Part shown: one piece after another, positions 22,214 through 33,280 of the stretch
Layout of the letters: the number at the start of each line of letters is the position of its first letter
Position numbering within the stretch: the stretch's first letter is position 1
Assembly (NCBI GenBank): GCA_946482005.1
Contig: CAMLPV010000008.1
Coordinates: 55,806-119,805, forward strand
Reading direction: 5' to 3'
Origin: an uncultured Gilliamella sp.
GTDB taxonomy: Bacteria > Pseudomonadota > Gammaproteobacteria > Enterobacterales > Orbaceae
Length of the DNA stretch: 64,000 nt
Notes under the pieces: model-generated
What the model saw: the letters and a program-made list of their open reading frames with translations, nothing else
What the model was told of the DNA's origin: nothing
Databases searched by the model: none
Program-made: the position numbers and the translations under genes

Positions 22214-23257
22214 TTAATTAATCTCCCATTGTTTTATTTTGGTAACTTGTACACCACGTTCACGTAGATAGTGCACCGCTTGGTCAATGTTACTATCCTC
22301 ACCTTTTAATTGAACAAACATACTGCCTAAAACCGTTTTTTCGATTTCTGACATATGGGCAAATAAAATATTCACGATAACTTTTTGTTGTAAAATGAGT
22401 GAATTAATGACGGGCTCAGAGGCTGAACGTCCTAAAAACTCCAATTTAAATAATTTGATATTATTTTTGTCTCCTTCTATTTTTAATAGATTTTCAACTA
22501 CACCACTTGGAATTTGATCGTTTATCACAGAGCTGACAAAATTTTGTGTCGTGTGATGTTTCGGGTGGCCAAATACATCAAGCACATTACCATGCTCAAT
22601 GATGTTACCTTTTTCCATGACGGCAACTTTGTGACAAATTCGTTCAATAACACTCATTTCATGAGTGATTAATACAACGGTTATTTTATATTTTTCATTG
22701 ATTTGTTTTATTAAGTCTAAAATGGATTGAGTTGTTTGTGGATCAAGCGCTGATGTAGCTTCGTCGCACAGCAGTATATCTGGATTGTTAGCTAAAGCTC
22801 GCGCAATACCTATGCGCTGTTTTTGCCCACCCGATAGCTCTTTAGGATAGCTATTAGCTTTATCTCTTAATCCCACAAACTCCAATAGTTCATACACTTT
22901 TTGTTTAATCGTTTGTTTATCTTTTTTGATTAGGACTAATGGAATAGCAACATTTTCAAATACGGTTTTTGATTCAAGTAAATTAAAGTGCTGGAAGATC
23001 ATGCCGATTTTTCGACGAACTTGACGTAGCTCTTGACTAGATAGTTGATTGAGTAATTGGTTTTGAATTGTGACACTGCCTTGAGTCGGTCTTTCAAGAA
23101 AGTTAATTAAACGAACAAGTGTGCTTTTTCCTGCTCCACTATAACCGATAATGCCATAAATATCCCCCTTTGCTATGGTTAAATTGATATTATTTAATGC
23201 TTGGGTAGTAATGCCATTGCGCTCATATTGTTTTGATACATTTTCAAATTTAATCAT
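22214..23257 (-). CDS. metN: Methionine ABC transporter ATPase
   Basis: MIKFENVSKQY, GYSGAGKSTLVR, C-terminal NIL domain. Confidence 0.85.
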   Translation of the reverse strand: MIKFENVSKQYERNGITTQALNNINLTIAKGDIYGIIGYSGAGKSTLVRLINFLERPTQGSVTIQNQLLNQLSSQELRQVRRKIGMIFQHFNLLESKTVFENVAIPLVLIKKDKQTIKQKVYELLEFVGLRDKANSYPKELSGGQKQRIGIARALANNPDILLCDEATSALDPQTTQSILDLIKQINEKYKITVVLITHEMSVIERICHKVAVMEKGNIIEHGNVLDVFGHPKHHTTQNFVSSVINDQIPSGVVENLLKIEGDKNNIKLFKLEFLGRSASEPVINSLILQQKVIVNILFAHMSEIEKTVLGSMFVQLKGEDSNIDQAVHYLRERGVQVTKIKQWEIN

Positions 23258-24411
23258 TAGTTACCACCTGCTTTTTTATCTTGTGCTAATTGAATTAGTG
23301 CTTGCTTGGCAAGTTCAGATAAATAGTTAACGGCAGGCATTATCATATCTCGATTAAGCTGAAATTTAGGATGATGAACAGCGTAAGGACTTTGTGAACC
23401 AAGGTTAATAAAAGCGCCGGGAACGTGATGTAAGTAATGAGCAAAATCTTCGCCACCAAGTTGAGGTTTAAAGTCGACGATTTCATAATTTGCATGTTTA
23501 GCAACTTGTTTGGCAAATTCAACCCATTTAGCATCATTAATAATGGATGGTGGACCATCAAACCAGCGTAGCTCAGCTTGTGCACCTAAGGCAGAAGCAA
23601 TATTTTCAGTAATATTTTTTAGCTGCTGTTTAACTTTTGCTCTAATTTCAGGCATGAGCGTTCTAACCGTTCCCTCCATTTCTACCGTTTCGGGAATTAC
23701 ATTCCAAGTATTTCCTCCTTGAAATTTGGTAATACTAATGATAACCGCATCTAATCCGCTCACACTTCGACTTGATATTGTTTGAACTGCATTAACTATT
23801 TGAGCGCCAACAACGATAGGATCAACTCCTGTTTCTGGTCTTGCTGCATGCGCACCGACACCTTTAACAGTAATTTCAATACGGTCAACATTAGCAGAAA
23901 ACGGCCCAGCACATGATGCCATCTGATTTATGGTTAAATTGGGATTATTATGTTGCCCTAATATTGCATCAACGCCCTTTAATGCACCAATTTCAATAAA
24001 GTGTAATGCACCACTAAAGTTTTCTTCAGCAGGCTGAAATAGTAGACGAATTGTTCCTTTTAAATCTTTTTCATGTGCTTTTAGTAAGTATGCTGATCCC
24101 ATTAAAATAGCAGTATGTACGTCGTGTCCACAGGCATGCATTACATTTGGATTTTTTGAACGATATTCACACGTGGTTTGTTCTTCGATAGGCAATGCAT
24201 CAATATCAGCACGTAATGCTAGCACTGGTGAGCCGGAGCCTATTTCTGCTATCACACCTGTTTTAGCGCCTAATTCCAAAATGCGTATATTGGCTTTTTG
24301 TAAATAAGATTTTAATCGTTTTGTGGTTTCAAATTCCTGATTAGAAAGTTCAGGATATTGGTGTAACTCGACAAAGAGTCGATGAATAATATTTGCGATA
24401 GTTTGACTCAT
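23257..24411 (-). CDS. M20 family amidohydrolase
   Basis: LRADIDALPIEEQT, HACGHDVHTAILMG. Confidence 0.85.
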   Translation of the reverse strand: MSQTIANIIHRLFVELHQYPELSNQEFETTKRLKSYLQKANIRILELGAKTGVIAEIGSGSPVLALRADIDALPIEEQTTCEYRSKNPNVMHACGHDVHTAILMGSAYLLKAHEKDLKGTIRLLFQPAEENFSGALHFIEIGALKGVDAILGQHNNPNLTINQMASCAGPFSANVDRIEITVKGVGAHAARPETGVDPIVVGAQIVNAVQTISSRSVSGLDAVIISITKFQGGNTWNVIPETVEMEGTVRTLMPEIRAKVKQQLKNITENIASALGAQAELRWFDGPPSIINDAKWVEFAKQVAKHANYEIVDFKPQLGGEDFAHYLHHVPGAFINLGSQSPYAVHHPKFQLNRDMIMPAVNYLSELAKQALIQLAQDKKAGGN

Positions 24412-24595
24412 AATATATCCAACGATTAATAATGATTGATACTATTAACGGTAACATAGGCATATTTATCTCTCTAATAATCGTTTTTTATATCTTATTC
24501 CAAAAAGTTATAAGATAGAATTACATGGAATAAATGAACTATTTTTTCTATGTTAGAGTGTATCTAATGTTTCTAGCTTACAAAGGGTAGCTCAC

Positions 24596-25444
24596 ATGAA
24601 AATATGTTTTATCAAACAAAAATTATTTAAATACCTATCATTAGCATTAATCGTATGTTCTGCATTTTTTATAAATGCTTGTAACGATTCATCCAAGCAA
24701 GCTAATAATCAAACCAAAAAAGAGATTAGTATGGGGGTGTCGCCTGGCCCCTATAATGATCTTTTTAAAGATGCCGTTAAGCCAATATTAGAATCAGAAG
24801 GATATAAGGTTAAGTTAGTTAATTTTCCTCATTTACTTGAATCCGATGTGGCTTTAAGTGAAGGTAGTATTGATTTAACGGTCGCTCAGCATACTGCTTA
24901 TATGGATGTTTTTAATAGTCAGCGCAAAGCTAATTTAAAGCCAGTGGTTCATGTGCCGTCTGTACCGGCAGCCATATTTTCAAATAAGTATACCTCATTG
25001 CAGCAAGTGTTTGCGGGGGCTAAAGTGGCGATTCCACAAGATGCGTCAAATGCGGCCCGTTCTTATAACTTACTCGAAAAAGCAGGTTGGATAAAATTGA
25101 AAGAAAATGCTAATCCAATTATCGTTAGTAAAAATGATATCGCTCAAAACATTGCAGGCATTGATATTGTTGAAATGGATTCAGCTAATATACCTCGTGT
25201 CATGAACGAAGTAGATTTTGCGGTGATACCAGGAAGTATCGTTTATTCAGCTAACATTGACTCAAATAAAGCGTTACTTTTAGAAACCATTATTCCTGAT
25301 TTAGAAATTATGGTTGTTGTGAACGGCGGTAATGAAAACAGTCAATGGGCTCAAGATATTAAGCGCATTTACCAATCCCAACAGTTTAAAGATTATATGA
25401 AAGAGCATAATCAAAATGGTTATTGGGTAATGCCTCAGGAATAG
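24596..25444 (+). CDS. MetQ/NlpA-family substrate-binding lipoprotein
   Basis: Lipobox FINAC; MGVSPGPYNDLFKDAVKPILE, SEGSIDLTVAQHTAYMD. Confidence 0.8.
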   Translation: MKICFIKQKLFKYLSLALIVCSAFFINACNDSSKQANNQTKKEISMGVSPGPYNDLFKDAVKPILESEGYKVKLVNFPHLLESDVALSEGSIDLTVAQHTAYMDVFNSQRKANLKPVVHVPSVPAAIFSNKYTSLQQVFAGAKVAIPQDASNAARSYNLLEKAGWIKLKENANPIIVSKNDIAQNIAGIDIVEMDSANIPRVMNEVDFAVIPGSIVYSANIDSNKALLLETIIPDLEIMVVVNGGNENSQWAQDIKRIYQSQQFKDYMKEHNQNGYWVMPQE

Positions 25445-25485
25445 ATCAAAATTCTCATTAGGATAAAGTATATATAGTTGCATAC

Positions 25486-25510
25486 AGCCCATGTAGTCAT
25501 GGGCTTTTTA
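25486..25510 (+). terminator. Rho-independent terminator
   Basis: AGCCCATG TAGT CATGGGCTTTTTA. Confidence 0.8.
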
Positions 25511-25843
25511 ATACCTTGTCATCTGTTCATCAATAGTGAGCGCCCAAGCGTCGATCCCACCTGTAAGGTTATATAAATACTCGGTATCAAAGCCATTTTC
25601 GGCTAAATAGTTAGCTACATTTAAGCTTCTAACACCGCGGTGGCAGTAAATAACGATATCAATTCCATCTGGAATTTCATCTAAATATAATGGAATAAGA
25701 TTCATTGGAATATGTGTTGATCCATTAATACTACAAATGGCAACTTCATTAGGTTCACGGACATCAAGTAAGAATAACTTTTCAGATGCCTCTATTTTTT
25801 GTGCTAGCTCAGCAGGTGTTATTTCTTTTATGGTAATTGTCAT
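25508..25843 (-). CDS. Rhodanese-like domain protein
   Basis: LLDVREPNEV, IVIYCHRGVRS. Confidence 0.8.
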   Translation of the reverse strand: MTITIKEITPAELAQKIEASEKLFLLDVREPNEVAICSINGSTHIPMNLIPLYLDEIPDGIDIVIYCHRGVRSLNVANYLAENGFDTEYLYNLTGGIDAWALTIDEQMTRY

Positions 25844-25938
25844 TTAAAGTCCGTTATCTTATTTTTTTAAAAGGTAGAAATGTCAAAAAGTTTGAGGTTA
25901 CCTATACGTTTTAGTAAAAAACCATCGAATAATAAAGT

Positions 25939-25973
25939 CATATCATCCTACTATAATTATGTAGGATGATATG
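25939..25973. terminator. Perfect inverted repeat, likely pepN terminator
   Basis: CATATCATCCTAC/GTAGGATGATATG. Confidence 0.6.
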
Positions 25974-25982
25974 TTTTATTGA

Positions 25983-28616
25983 TTATGCTGCTAAAGCTTT
26001 ACTAATTTTTTCATATAAATCTTTAGAGAGATTATCAAGTTTTAGTAATCTTTCAAGCGCTGTTCGCATCAGTTGTTGACGTTTTTCGCCATAACGTTTC
26101 AACCGAATCAGTGGATCGATTAATCTAGCAGCAACTTGTGGATTTTTCTGGTTCAACTCAGTCAAGATTTCAACTAAGAAATGATAACCACTGCCATCTT
26201 CAGCATGAAAAGCAACAGGGTTATTATTTACAAAAGCCCCAATTAATGCACGAATGCGATTTGGATTATTCATTGAGAATGAACGGTGAGTTAATAATTT
26301 CTTCACGGTTGATAGCACATGGGTATCTGGACTTGTTGCATTAAGGGATAACCATTTATCCATTACCAAGCCATCTTTATGCCATTTATTATCAAAATCA
26401 GTTAACAATTCATTGTAACAATCAAGTTGCGCTTTAACTGCTGTAGTTAGAGCAGCTAAGCAATCCGTCATGTTATTAGCGTGATAGTATTGCTGACTTA
26501 CTAATGTGTTGGCATGGGATTTATTATCTGCATAGGCTAATAAAGTTAAACAGCAGTTTTTAAGTGATCGCTTAGCAATATCTTTATGTTCAATATGATA
26601 GTCAACTACTTTATTATCAAAATAAACAGCATTTAATTCGTCGTTCAGTTCATTGGCAAAACGACTCAGTAAAAACTGACGAACTTGATAAATAGCTGTT
26701 GGATCGATGACTTTAAATAAATTGGCTAATTCGTTTTCAGACGGTAAAGTCAGAATTTGTGCAATTAAAGCTGGATCAGTTGTTTCTGATAATAATACTG
26801 CTCTAAAGGCATCTAATACTGATTCTGGCAATGTTAATTCACGATTTTCTTGGAAATTCGCTACATTTAAGCGTACATATTTTGCCAATAACATTTGTGC
26901 GGCATCATAACGACTAAAAGCATTAGTCGCATGTTGCATCAAGAAAATAAGATCATCGTCTTGATAATCATAAGTTAATTTAACAGGTGCTGAAAAATCC
27001 CGTAATAGTGAGATAATGGGTTTTTCATTAACATGGTCAAAAATAAATTGCTGTTTAGACTGAGTTAAATTTAAAACATGGTGAATAGGTTTACCTTGAT
27101 ATTGTAGTGTAATCACTTGACCATTATGTTGATATAATTCAATATCTAGCGGAATATGCAGTGCTTGTTTTTTCGCTTGATCTTGAGTTGCAGGAGTATG
27201 TTGTTCGACTGTTAAAGTATATTGCTGATTTTTGGAGTCATAACTATCAGTAACAGTTAATTCAGGTGTTCCTGATTGGCTATACCATAATTTGAATTGA
27301 GTTAAATCGATTCCTGATGCATCTTGCATTGCTGCTACAAAATCATCACACGTTGCTGCACTACCGTCATGACGTTCAAAATAGAGCTTCATACCCGCTT
27401 GGAATTTGTCTTCGCCTAATAGAGTATGCATCATACGAATCACTTCTGCGCCTTTCTCATACACGGTTACCGTGTAAAAATTATTCATCTCAATAACTTG
27501 GTCAGGGCGAATAGGGTGTGACATCGGACTTGCATCTTCGGCAAACTGTACTGTGCGCATTAATTTAACGTCATCAATACGTTTAACGGCTCTTGAACCC
27601 ATGTCAGAACTGAATTCTTGATCTCGAAATACCGTTAATCCTTCTTTTAAACTAAGTTGGAACCAATCTCGGCAAGTGACCCGATCGCCTGTCCAATTGT
27701 GAAAATATTCGTGACCAATTACCCCTTCAATCCCCAAATAGTCGGTATCGGTTGCGGTTTCTGGTTTGGCTAATACATATTTGGAGTTAAAGATATTCAG
27801 ACCTTTATTTTCCATTGCGCCCATATTGAAAAAATCAACCGCAACGATCATGAAAATATCTAAATCATATTCTAAACCAAAACGTGTTTCGTCCCAGCGC
27901 ATCGAATTTTTTAAACTCGTCATAGCCCAATGTGAACGGTCTAAATTACCTTTATCAACATAAATTTCTAAATCAACTTTACGATTAGATTGAGTGGTAA
28001 ATTGATCTCTCAATATGTCAAAGTCACCTGCAACTAATGCAAATAGATAGGCTGGTTTAGGGAAAGGGTCTTGCCATTGAACCCAATGACGACCGTCAGC
28101 AAGTTCACCTTGTGCAATACGGTTACCATTAGAAAGTAGATAAGGATAATGTTGTTTATTGGCAGTGATTCGAGTTGAAAAGCGAGCAAGAACATCTGGA
28201 CGATCAAGATAATAGGTGATATGTCTAAATCCTTCTGCTTCGCATTGAGTGCATAGCGCTTCGCCTGAAACGTATAATCCTTCCAGCGCTGTATTATCAA
28301 TTGGCTTAATTTCGTTAACAATAGTAAGGGTGAATTCGCTTGGAACATTCTGAATGATTAGACCTATTTCAGTGATTTGATAATCTTGCCAAGGTTGTTC
28401 ATTAATGTTGATCGAAATGAGCTTAAGGTCTTCGCCATCTAAAATGAGATCGTTTGCTTGCTGGTTTTTTTGCACAACACGGCTACGAGCAGTGACTGTG
28501 GTTATTTCTGGCGCCAAATCAAAATCAAGATCAATGTCTGTAATGGTAAAATCTGGAGTTTTATAATCGAGACGATATTTGGCAATGGGTTGTAATTCAG
28601 CTGTTTTGGTATTCAT
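25983..28616 (-). CDS. pepN: Aminopeptidase N
   Basis: GAMENKGLN, HEYFHNWTGDRVTCRDW. Confidence 0.95.
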   Translation of the reverse strand: MNTKTAELQPIAKYRLDYKTPDFTITDIDLDFDLAPEITTVTARSRVVQKNQQANDLILDGEDLKLISININEQPWQDYQITEIGLIIQNVPSEFTLTIVNEIKPIDNTALEGLYVSGEALCTQCEAEGFRHITYYLDRPDVLARFSTRITANKQHYPYLLSNGNRIAQGELADGRHWVQWQDPFPKPAYLFALVAGDFDILRDQFTTQSNRKVDLEIYVDKGNLDRSHWAMTSLKNSMRWDETRFGLEYDLDIFMIVAVDFFNMGAMENKGLNIFNSKYVLAKPETATDTDYLGIEGVIGHEYFHNWTGDRVTCRDWFQLSLKEGLTVFRDQEFSSDMGSRAVKRIDDVKLMRTVQFAEDASPMSHPIRPDQVIEMNNFYTVTVYEKGAEVIRMMHTLLGEDKFQAGMKLYFERHDGSAATCDDFVAAMQDASGIDLTQFKLWYSQSGTPELTVTDSYDSKNQQYTLTVEQHTPATQDQAKKQALHIPLDIELYQHNGQVITLQYQGKPIHHVLNLTQSKQQFIFDHVNEKPIISLLRDFSAPVKLTYDYQDDDLIFLMQHATNAFSRYDAAQMLLAKYVRLNVANFQENRELTLPESVLDAFRAVLLSETTDPALIAQILTLPSENELANLFKVIDPTAIYQVRQFLLSRFANELNDELNAVYFDNKVVDYHIEHKDIAKRSLKNCCLTLLAYADNKSHANTLVSQQYYHANNMTDCLAALTTAVKAQLDCYNELLTDFDNKWHKDGLVMDKWLSLNATSPDTHVLSTVKKLLTHRSFSMNNPNRIRALIGAFVNNNPVAFHAEDGSGYHFLVEILTELNQKNPQVAARLIDPLIRLKRYGEKRQQLMRTALERLLKLDNLSKDLYEKISKALAA

Positions 28617-28774
28617 TTTTGTCGTGACCTTTTTGGTTGGTATTCAATCTATATCCTATTTAGTTAGTATTATAGCTGATTAAAAATAATCTTATTACAT
28701 AATTAATCTATATCTTCACTATTATTCTGCTATAATCTGAGGAATTTTCTTTATAGTAGTAATAATAGATACAT

Positions 28775-29968
28775 ATGTTACCAGCAATAATTACATCAAT
28801 TTTAGATACTGATGCATATAAATTGCATATGCAACAAGCCGTTTTTCATCATTACCCAGATGCAACCGTTGTTGCGCAGTTCCGTTGTCGAAGTGATGAT
28901 TTATTAGGGCATTATGCTGATGAAATAATGTATCAAGTTAAATTAATGGAATCGTTATCGCTTACAGATGATGAATTTAACTATTTATCTGGTATTCCAT
29001 TTTTTAAATCCGACTATTTAAATTGGCTTAAAGATTGGCGCTTCAATAGTGATTTACTCACCATTAAAAACGAAGATGGTGTACTTGAAATTTCGATTGA
29101 AGGTAAATGGTTAGATGTTATCTTATGGGAAGTCCCTCTGCTTGCGGTAATCAGTGAAATTGTACATAAGGATCGTTCACCACAAATCGGTGTGCCAGAA
29201 GCAATTGCTAGACTAAAAGATAAATTAGCTCTATTTAATGAAAAAACGGCTAATATGGATATGTCTGGTTTTAATTTAATGGATTTTGGTACGCGTCGGC
29301 GTTATTCGTTTGCGGTACAAGAAGCTGTTGTCAGCTATTTGAAAGATAATTTTCAAGATTTTAATAGCACTAGCAACTATTTACTTGCTTATCGTTTGGG
29401 ATTAAATCCCGTTGGCACGCAAGCTCATGAATGGTTCCAAGCGCATCAACGATTAAGTCCAATTTTGAAAGATTGTCAAAAAGATGCGCTTCGAGTTTGG
29501 TTAGACGAGTACCCTCATGATTTAGATATTGCATTAACTGATTGTATTACCATGGATGCTTTTTTGCGTGATTTCGATCATCATTTTGCTTCTTGTTATC
29601 AAGGACTTCGCCATGATTCAGGTGATTCTATTGAATGGGGTGAAAAAGCTATAGCGCATTATCAGCAGTTAGGAATAGATCCTAAAAGTAAATTACTCGT
29701 TTTTTCTGATAGTTTAAATTTTGATAAGGCTATTAAAATTTATAACTATTTTAATCATCGAGTAAAACTGTCATTCGGTATTGGTGGCTTTTTGGCGTGT
29801 GATATTCCTTCAACCGAAGCGAATACCAAAGCTTTGAATATTGTGATTAAATTAACGCAATGCAATAATCAATCAGTGGCTAAATTATCTGATAGTCCAG
29901 GTAAAACAATATCTCAAGATTTAGATTTTATTGATGAGTTAAAACGAACTTTCAATGTTAAATATTAA
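28775..29968 (+). CDS. pncB: Nicotinate phosphoribosyltransferase
   Basis: [34 protein letters not shown]. Confidence 0.9.
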   Translation: MLPAIITSILDTDAYKLHMQQAVFHHYPDATVVAQFRCRSDDLLGHYADEIMYQVKLMESLSLTDDEFNYLSGIPFFKSDYLNWLKDWRFNSDLLTIKNEDGVLEISIEGKWLDVILWEVPLLAVISEIVHKDRSPQIGVPEAIARLKDKLALFNEKTANMDMSGFNLMDFGTRRRYSFAVQEAVVSYLKDNFQDFNSTSNYLLAYRLGLNPVGTQAHEWFQAHQRLSPILKDCQKDALRVWLDEYPHDLDIALTDCITMDAFLRDFDHHFASCYQGLRHDSGDSIEWGEKAIAHYQQLGIDPKSKLLVFSDSLNFDKAIKIYNYFNHRVKLSFGIGGFLACDIPSTEANTKALNIVIKLTQCNNQSVAKLSDSPGKTISQDLDFIDELKRTFNVKY

Positions 29969-30118
29969 TAATAAGTTATTATTAATCTTATAAAAGTAAA
30001 TCCGTATAAAAATTTTTAAATTGGGTATTGATTCCATTTTATTATGGGAAATCGTTAAAATATATCAGTATTACTTAAAATTTATTTAAACAAATTAATG
30101 TAGAGATGGATAATTAAA

Positions 30119-31522
30119 ATGAATTCAGTTGCACCTATTGTTGATGTGTTACAAGGCAAAATTGCTGTTGGTAGCACCATTTCCGTTCAAGGTTGGGTGA
30201 GAACTCGCCGTGATTCAAAAGCAGGTATTTCATTTCTAGCAGTTTATGATGGCTCTTGCTTTTCGCCGATTCAAGCTGTTATCGAAAATAATTTACCTAA
30301 TTATGAACAAGATATTTTGCGCTTAACTGCGGGTTGTTCGGTTAAAGTCACAGGTAAAGTTGTGGAATCACCAGGACAGGGGCAAAAATACGAATTACAA
30401 GCAACACAGGTTGATGTGTATGGCTTTGTGGATGATCCTGAAACTTATCCTATGGCGGCAAAACGTCACTCAATAGAATATCTGCGTGAAGTTGCCCATT
30501 TACGTGCAAGAACCAATATTGTCGGTGCAATTACGCGTGTACGTCATACGCTTGCTCAAGCTATTCATCAATTTTTTGATGAACGTGGCTTTTTTTGGCT
30601 TTCTACGCCAATTATTACAGCATCGGATACCGAAGGTGCAGGCGAGATGTTTCGTGTCTCAACGCTTGATATGTTGAATCTTCCAAAAAACGATAATGAT
30701 AAAATTGATTACGATAAAGACTTTTTTGGTAAAGAAGCGTTTTTAACAGTATCCGGCCAATTAAATGCTGAAACTTATGCATGTGCGCTTTCTAAAGTCT
30801 ATACTTTTGGGCCAACGTTTAGAGCTGAGAACTCAAATACTACGCGTCATTTAGCCGAATTCTGGATGATGGAACCTGAAGTTGCGTTTGCTGATCTTGA
30901 TGACAACGCCAAGCTAGCTGAAGATATGCTGAAATATGTATTTAAGACAGTACTTGAAAAACGTGCTGATGATATGCAATTTTTTGCTCAGCATATTGAT
31001 AAAGATGCGATTACTCGGCTAGAAAATTTTATAAGTGCCGATTTTGCACAAGTTGATTACACCGATGCAATTACTATTTTACAAAATTGTGATGCCAAAT
31101 TTGAAAATCCAGTGAGTTGGGGTATTGATTTAGCTTCAGAACATGAACGATATTTGGCTGAGCAACATTTTAAAGCCCCAGTTGTTGTTAAAAACTACCC
31201 TAAAGATATCAAAGCATTTTATATGCGTATGAATGACGATGGTAAAACTGTGGCAGCAATGGATGTGTTAGCGCCAGGCATTGGCGAAATTATTGGCGGT
31301 TCACAACGTGAAGAACGCTTAGATATGCTAGATAAACGAATGGACGAAATGGGTCTTAAAAAAGAAGATTACTGGTGGTATCGTGATTTACGTCGTTATG
31401 GCACAGTCCCTCACTCTGGTTTTGGTCTGGGATTTGAACGCTTAATTGTCTATGTCACGGGTGTACAAAATGTCCGAGATGTTATTCCATTCCCAAGAAC
31501 TCCGCGTAACGCAAATTTCTAA
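30119..31522 (+). CDS. asnS: Asparaginyl-tRNA synthetase
   Basis: Class II motifs; [17 protein letters not shown]; ends [10 protein letters not shown]. Confidence 0.95.
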   Translation: MNSVAPIVDVLQGKIAVGSTISVQGWVRTRRDSKAGISFLAVYDGSCFSPIQAVIENNLPNYEQDILRLTAGCSVKVTGKVVESPGQGQKYELQATQVDVYGFVDDPETYPMAAKRHSIEYLREVAHLRARTNIVGAITRVRHTLAQAIHQFFDERGFFWLSTPIITASDTEGAGEMFRVSTLDMLNLPKNDNDKIDYDKDFFGKEAFLTVSGQLNAETYACALSKVYTFGPTFRAENSNTTRHLAEFWMMEPEVAFADLDDNAKLAEDMLKYVFKTVLEKRADDMQFFAQHIDKDAITRLENFISADFAQVDYTDAITILQNCDAKFENPVSWGIDLASEHERYLAEQHFKAPVVVKNYPKDIKAFYMRMNDDGKTVAAMDVLAPGIGEIIGGSQREERLDMLDKRMDEMGLKKEDYWWYRDLRRYGTVPHSGFGLGFERLIVYVTGVQNVRDVIPFPRTPRNANF

Positions 31523-31822
31523 ACTGATTGCGTTTTTATTCATCTAAACCGATATTAAGTTGGTTTAGATGAAAAAAGTATAATAGAAATCCAAAAAAAG
31601 TACAAAAAGTATCCAAACAAACTCTCTTTTAGCCTTAGACATCAGTTTTAACGAAAAGTTCACTTGATTTTATGTAAATTTTATACATAATTTACACTAC
31701 TATGAAAATTGGATAAAAATAATAGATAAAGATATTATTTTTGGATGAATAATCATTGTAGTTGAAATTGACTCAAATCCTATGGACTGTGTCAGTATTA
31801 AAATAACCATGAGGGTAAAAAA

Positions 31823-32974
31823 ATGAAACGTAATCTATTAGCAATCGCTATCCCTGCACTTTTAGTTGCAGCTGGTGCAAACGCTTCTATCGAAGTATGG
31901 AACAAAGACGGCAACAAAGTTGACTTTTATGGTCGAGTAAAAGCAGCTAACAACATCACTGACCGCGGTCAAAAAGATGAAGGTGATGATACTTCAGCTC
32001 GTCTAGGTATGTCTGGCCAAACTCAAATCACTGATAGCTTAGTAGGCTACGGTCGTTGGGAATATGAAGCGAACGCAGGCAAAAATTCTAGCAATGAAGT
32101 TCGCTATGCATTTGCTGGTTTAAACTTTGGTGACTTAGGTTCATTCGATTATGGTCGTAACGATGGTGTGTTAAAAGCAATCACCGCTTATACTGACGTA
32201 TTACCACAATTTGGTGGAGAAGCAGCAAATAATGCTTGGAACGTACTTTCTTCACGTACTAAAGCGGTAGCGACTTATCGTAACAACAACTTCTTTGGTT
32301 TAACTGATGACATCAGTTTTGCTTTACAATATGCAGATAATGGTGATAATTCTACTACTGTAGACGGTATCAAAGGTAATTCAAGAGAAGCTTACGGCGC
32401 AAACGTGCAATGGCGTATTTTTGATACAGGTTTGACTGCTGGAGCAGGTTATGCTCAATCAACTCAGAGCGATACTCGTCATAATACTTGGGCGGCAGGT
32501 CTTAAATATGAAAACTATGACCTATATTTAGCTGCTAACTATTTCCAAAGTAAAGTAAAAAGAGGCAATACTGTAAAATGGAAAACTCCTCAATACGATG
32601 TTTATCGAGATCGTGATGTTAAAATCAGAGGTTTTGAATTAGTTGCTCAATATGGCATTGATTTAGAAGTGGGTCGTTTAACTCCATCTTTAGCTTATGT
32701 TCAACATAAATATAAAGTAGATTCTTTGCATTTCTCTGACGCTAATTACCGTTATTATGCAGCAGGAGAAAATTCTCCTATAGCTAAATATGTGTCTTTA
32801 GGTGCAACTTACGATTTAAACAAAAACTTTAGTACAATTGTTGAATATAAATTCAATTTATTAGATCATAAAGATATCGGTGCTGATTGGAATACTGAAA
32901 CTCCACGTGGTAAACACGGGAACAAACCAGGTACAAAAGATGTGTTAGGCGTTGGTTTAATTTACCAATTCTAA
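31823..32974 (+). CDS. OmpF/OmpC-type porin
   Basis: Signal peptide; EVWNKDGNKVDFYGRV; C-terminal F. Confidence 0.9.
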   Translation: MKRNLLAIAIPALLVAAGANASIEVWNKDGNKVDFYGRVKAANNITDRGQKDEGDDTSARLGMSGQTQITDSLVGYGRWEYEANAGKNSSNEVRYAFAGLNFGDLGSFDYGRNDGVLKAITAYTDVLPQFGGEAANNAWNVLSSRTKAVATYRNNNFFGLTDDISFALQYADNGDNSTTVDGIKGNSREAYGANVQWRIFDTGLTAGAGYAQSTQSDTRHNTWAAGLKYENYDLYLAANYFQSKVKRGNTVKWKTPQYDVYRDRDVKIRGFELVAQYGIDLEVGRLTPSLAYVQHKYKVDSLHFSDANYRYYAAGENSPIAKYVSLGATYDLNKNFSTIVEYKFNLLDHKDIGADWNTETPRGKHGNKPGTKDVLGVGLIYQF

Positions 32975-32990
32975 TCTCTTAACCTCTTAT

Positions 32991-33015
32991 AAAAAGGCAC
33001 TTAGGTGCCTTTTTT
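32991..33015 (+). terminator. Rho-independent terminator
   Basis: AAAAAGGCAC TTAG GTGCCTTTTTT. Confidence 0.9.
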
Positions 33016-33280
33016 AATACCTAAAAAAACTATTTTTGAGCAAAAAAACATTTAATGTTTAAAAAATTTAATATTAAATATTAAAATAATCGCAAAACCT
33101 CAGATTTAATCTAAAGAACATTGTTAAATAGATAGTGTATACGATTAAAATCTATTTTATAAAAATTAAAATAGATATCACCGTAATAATATAATTACTA
33201 TTTTTTAGTAGTTAAATATTAAATCCAGAGCAAAGTAATTTGCTTCTTTAATAATAAAATATACCTACGAGGGTAACAAA

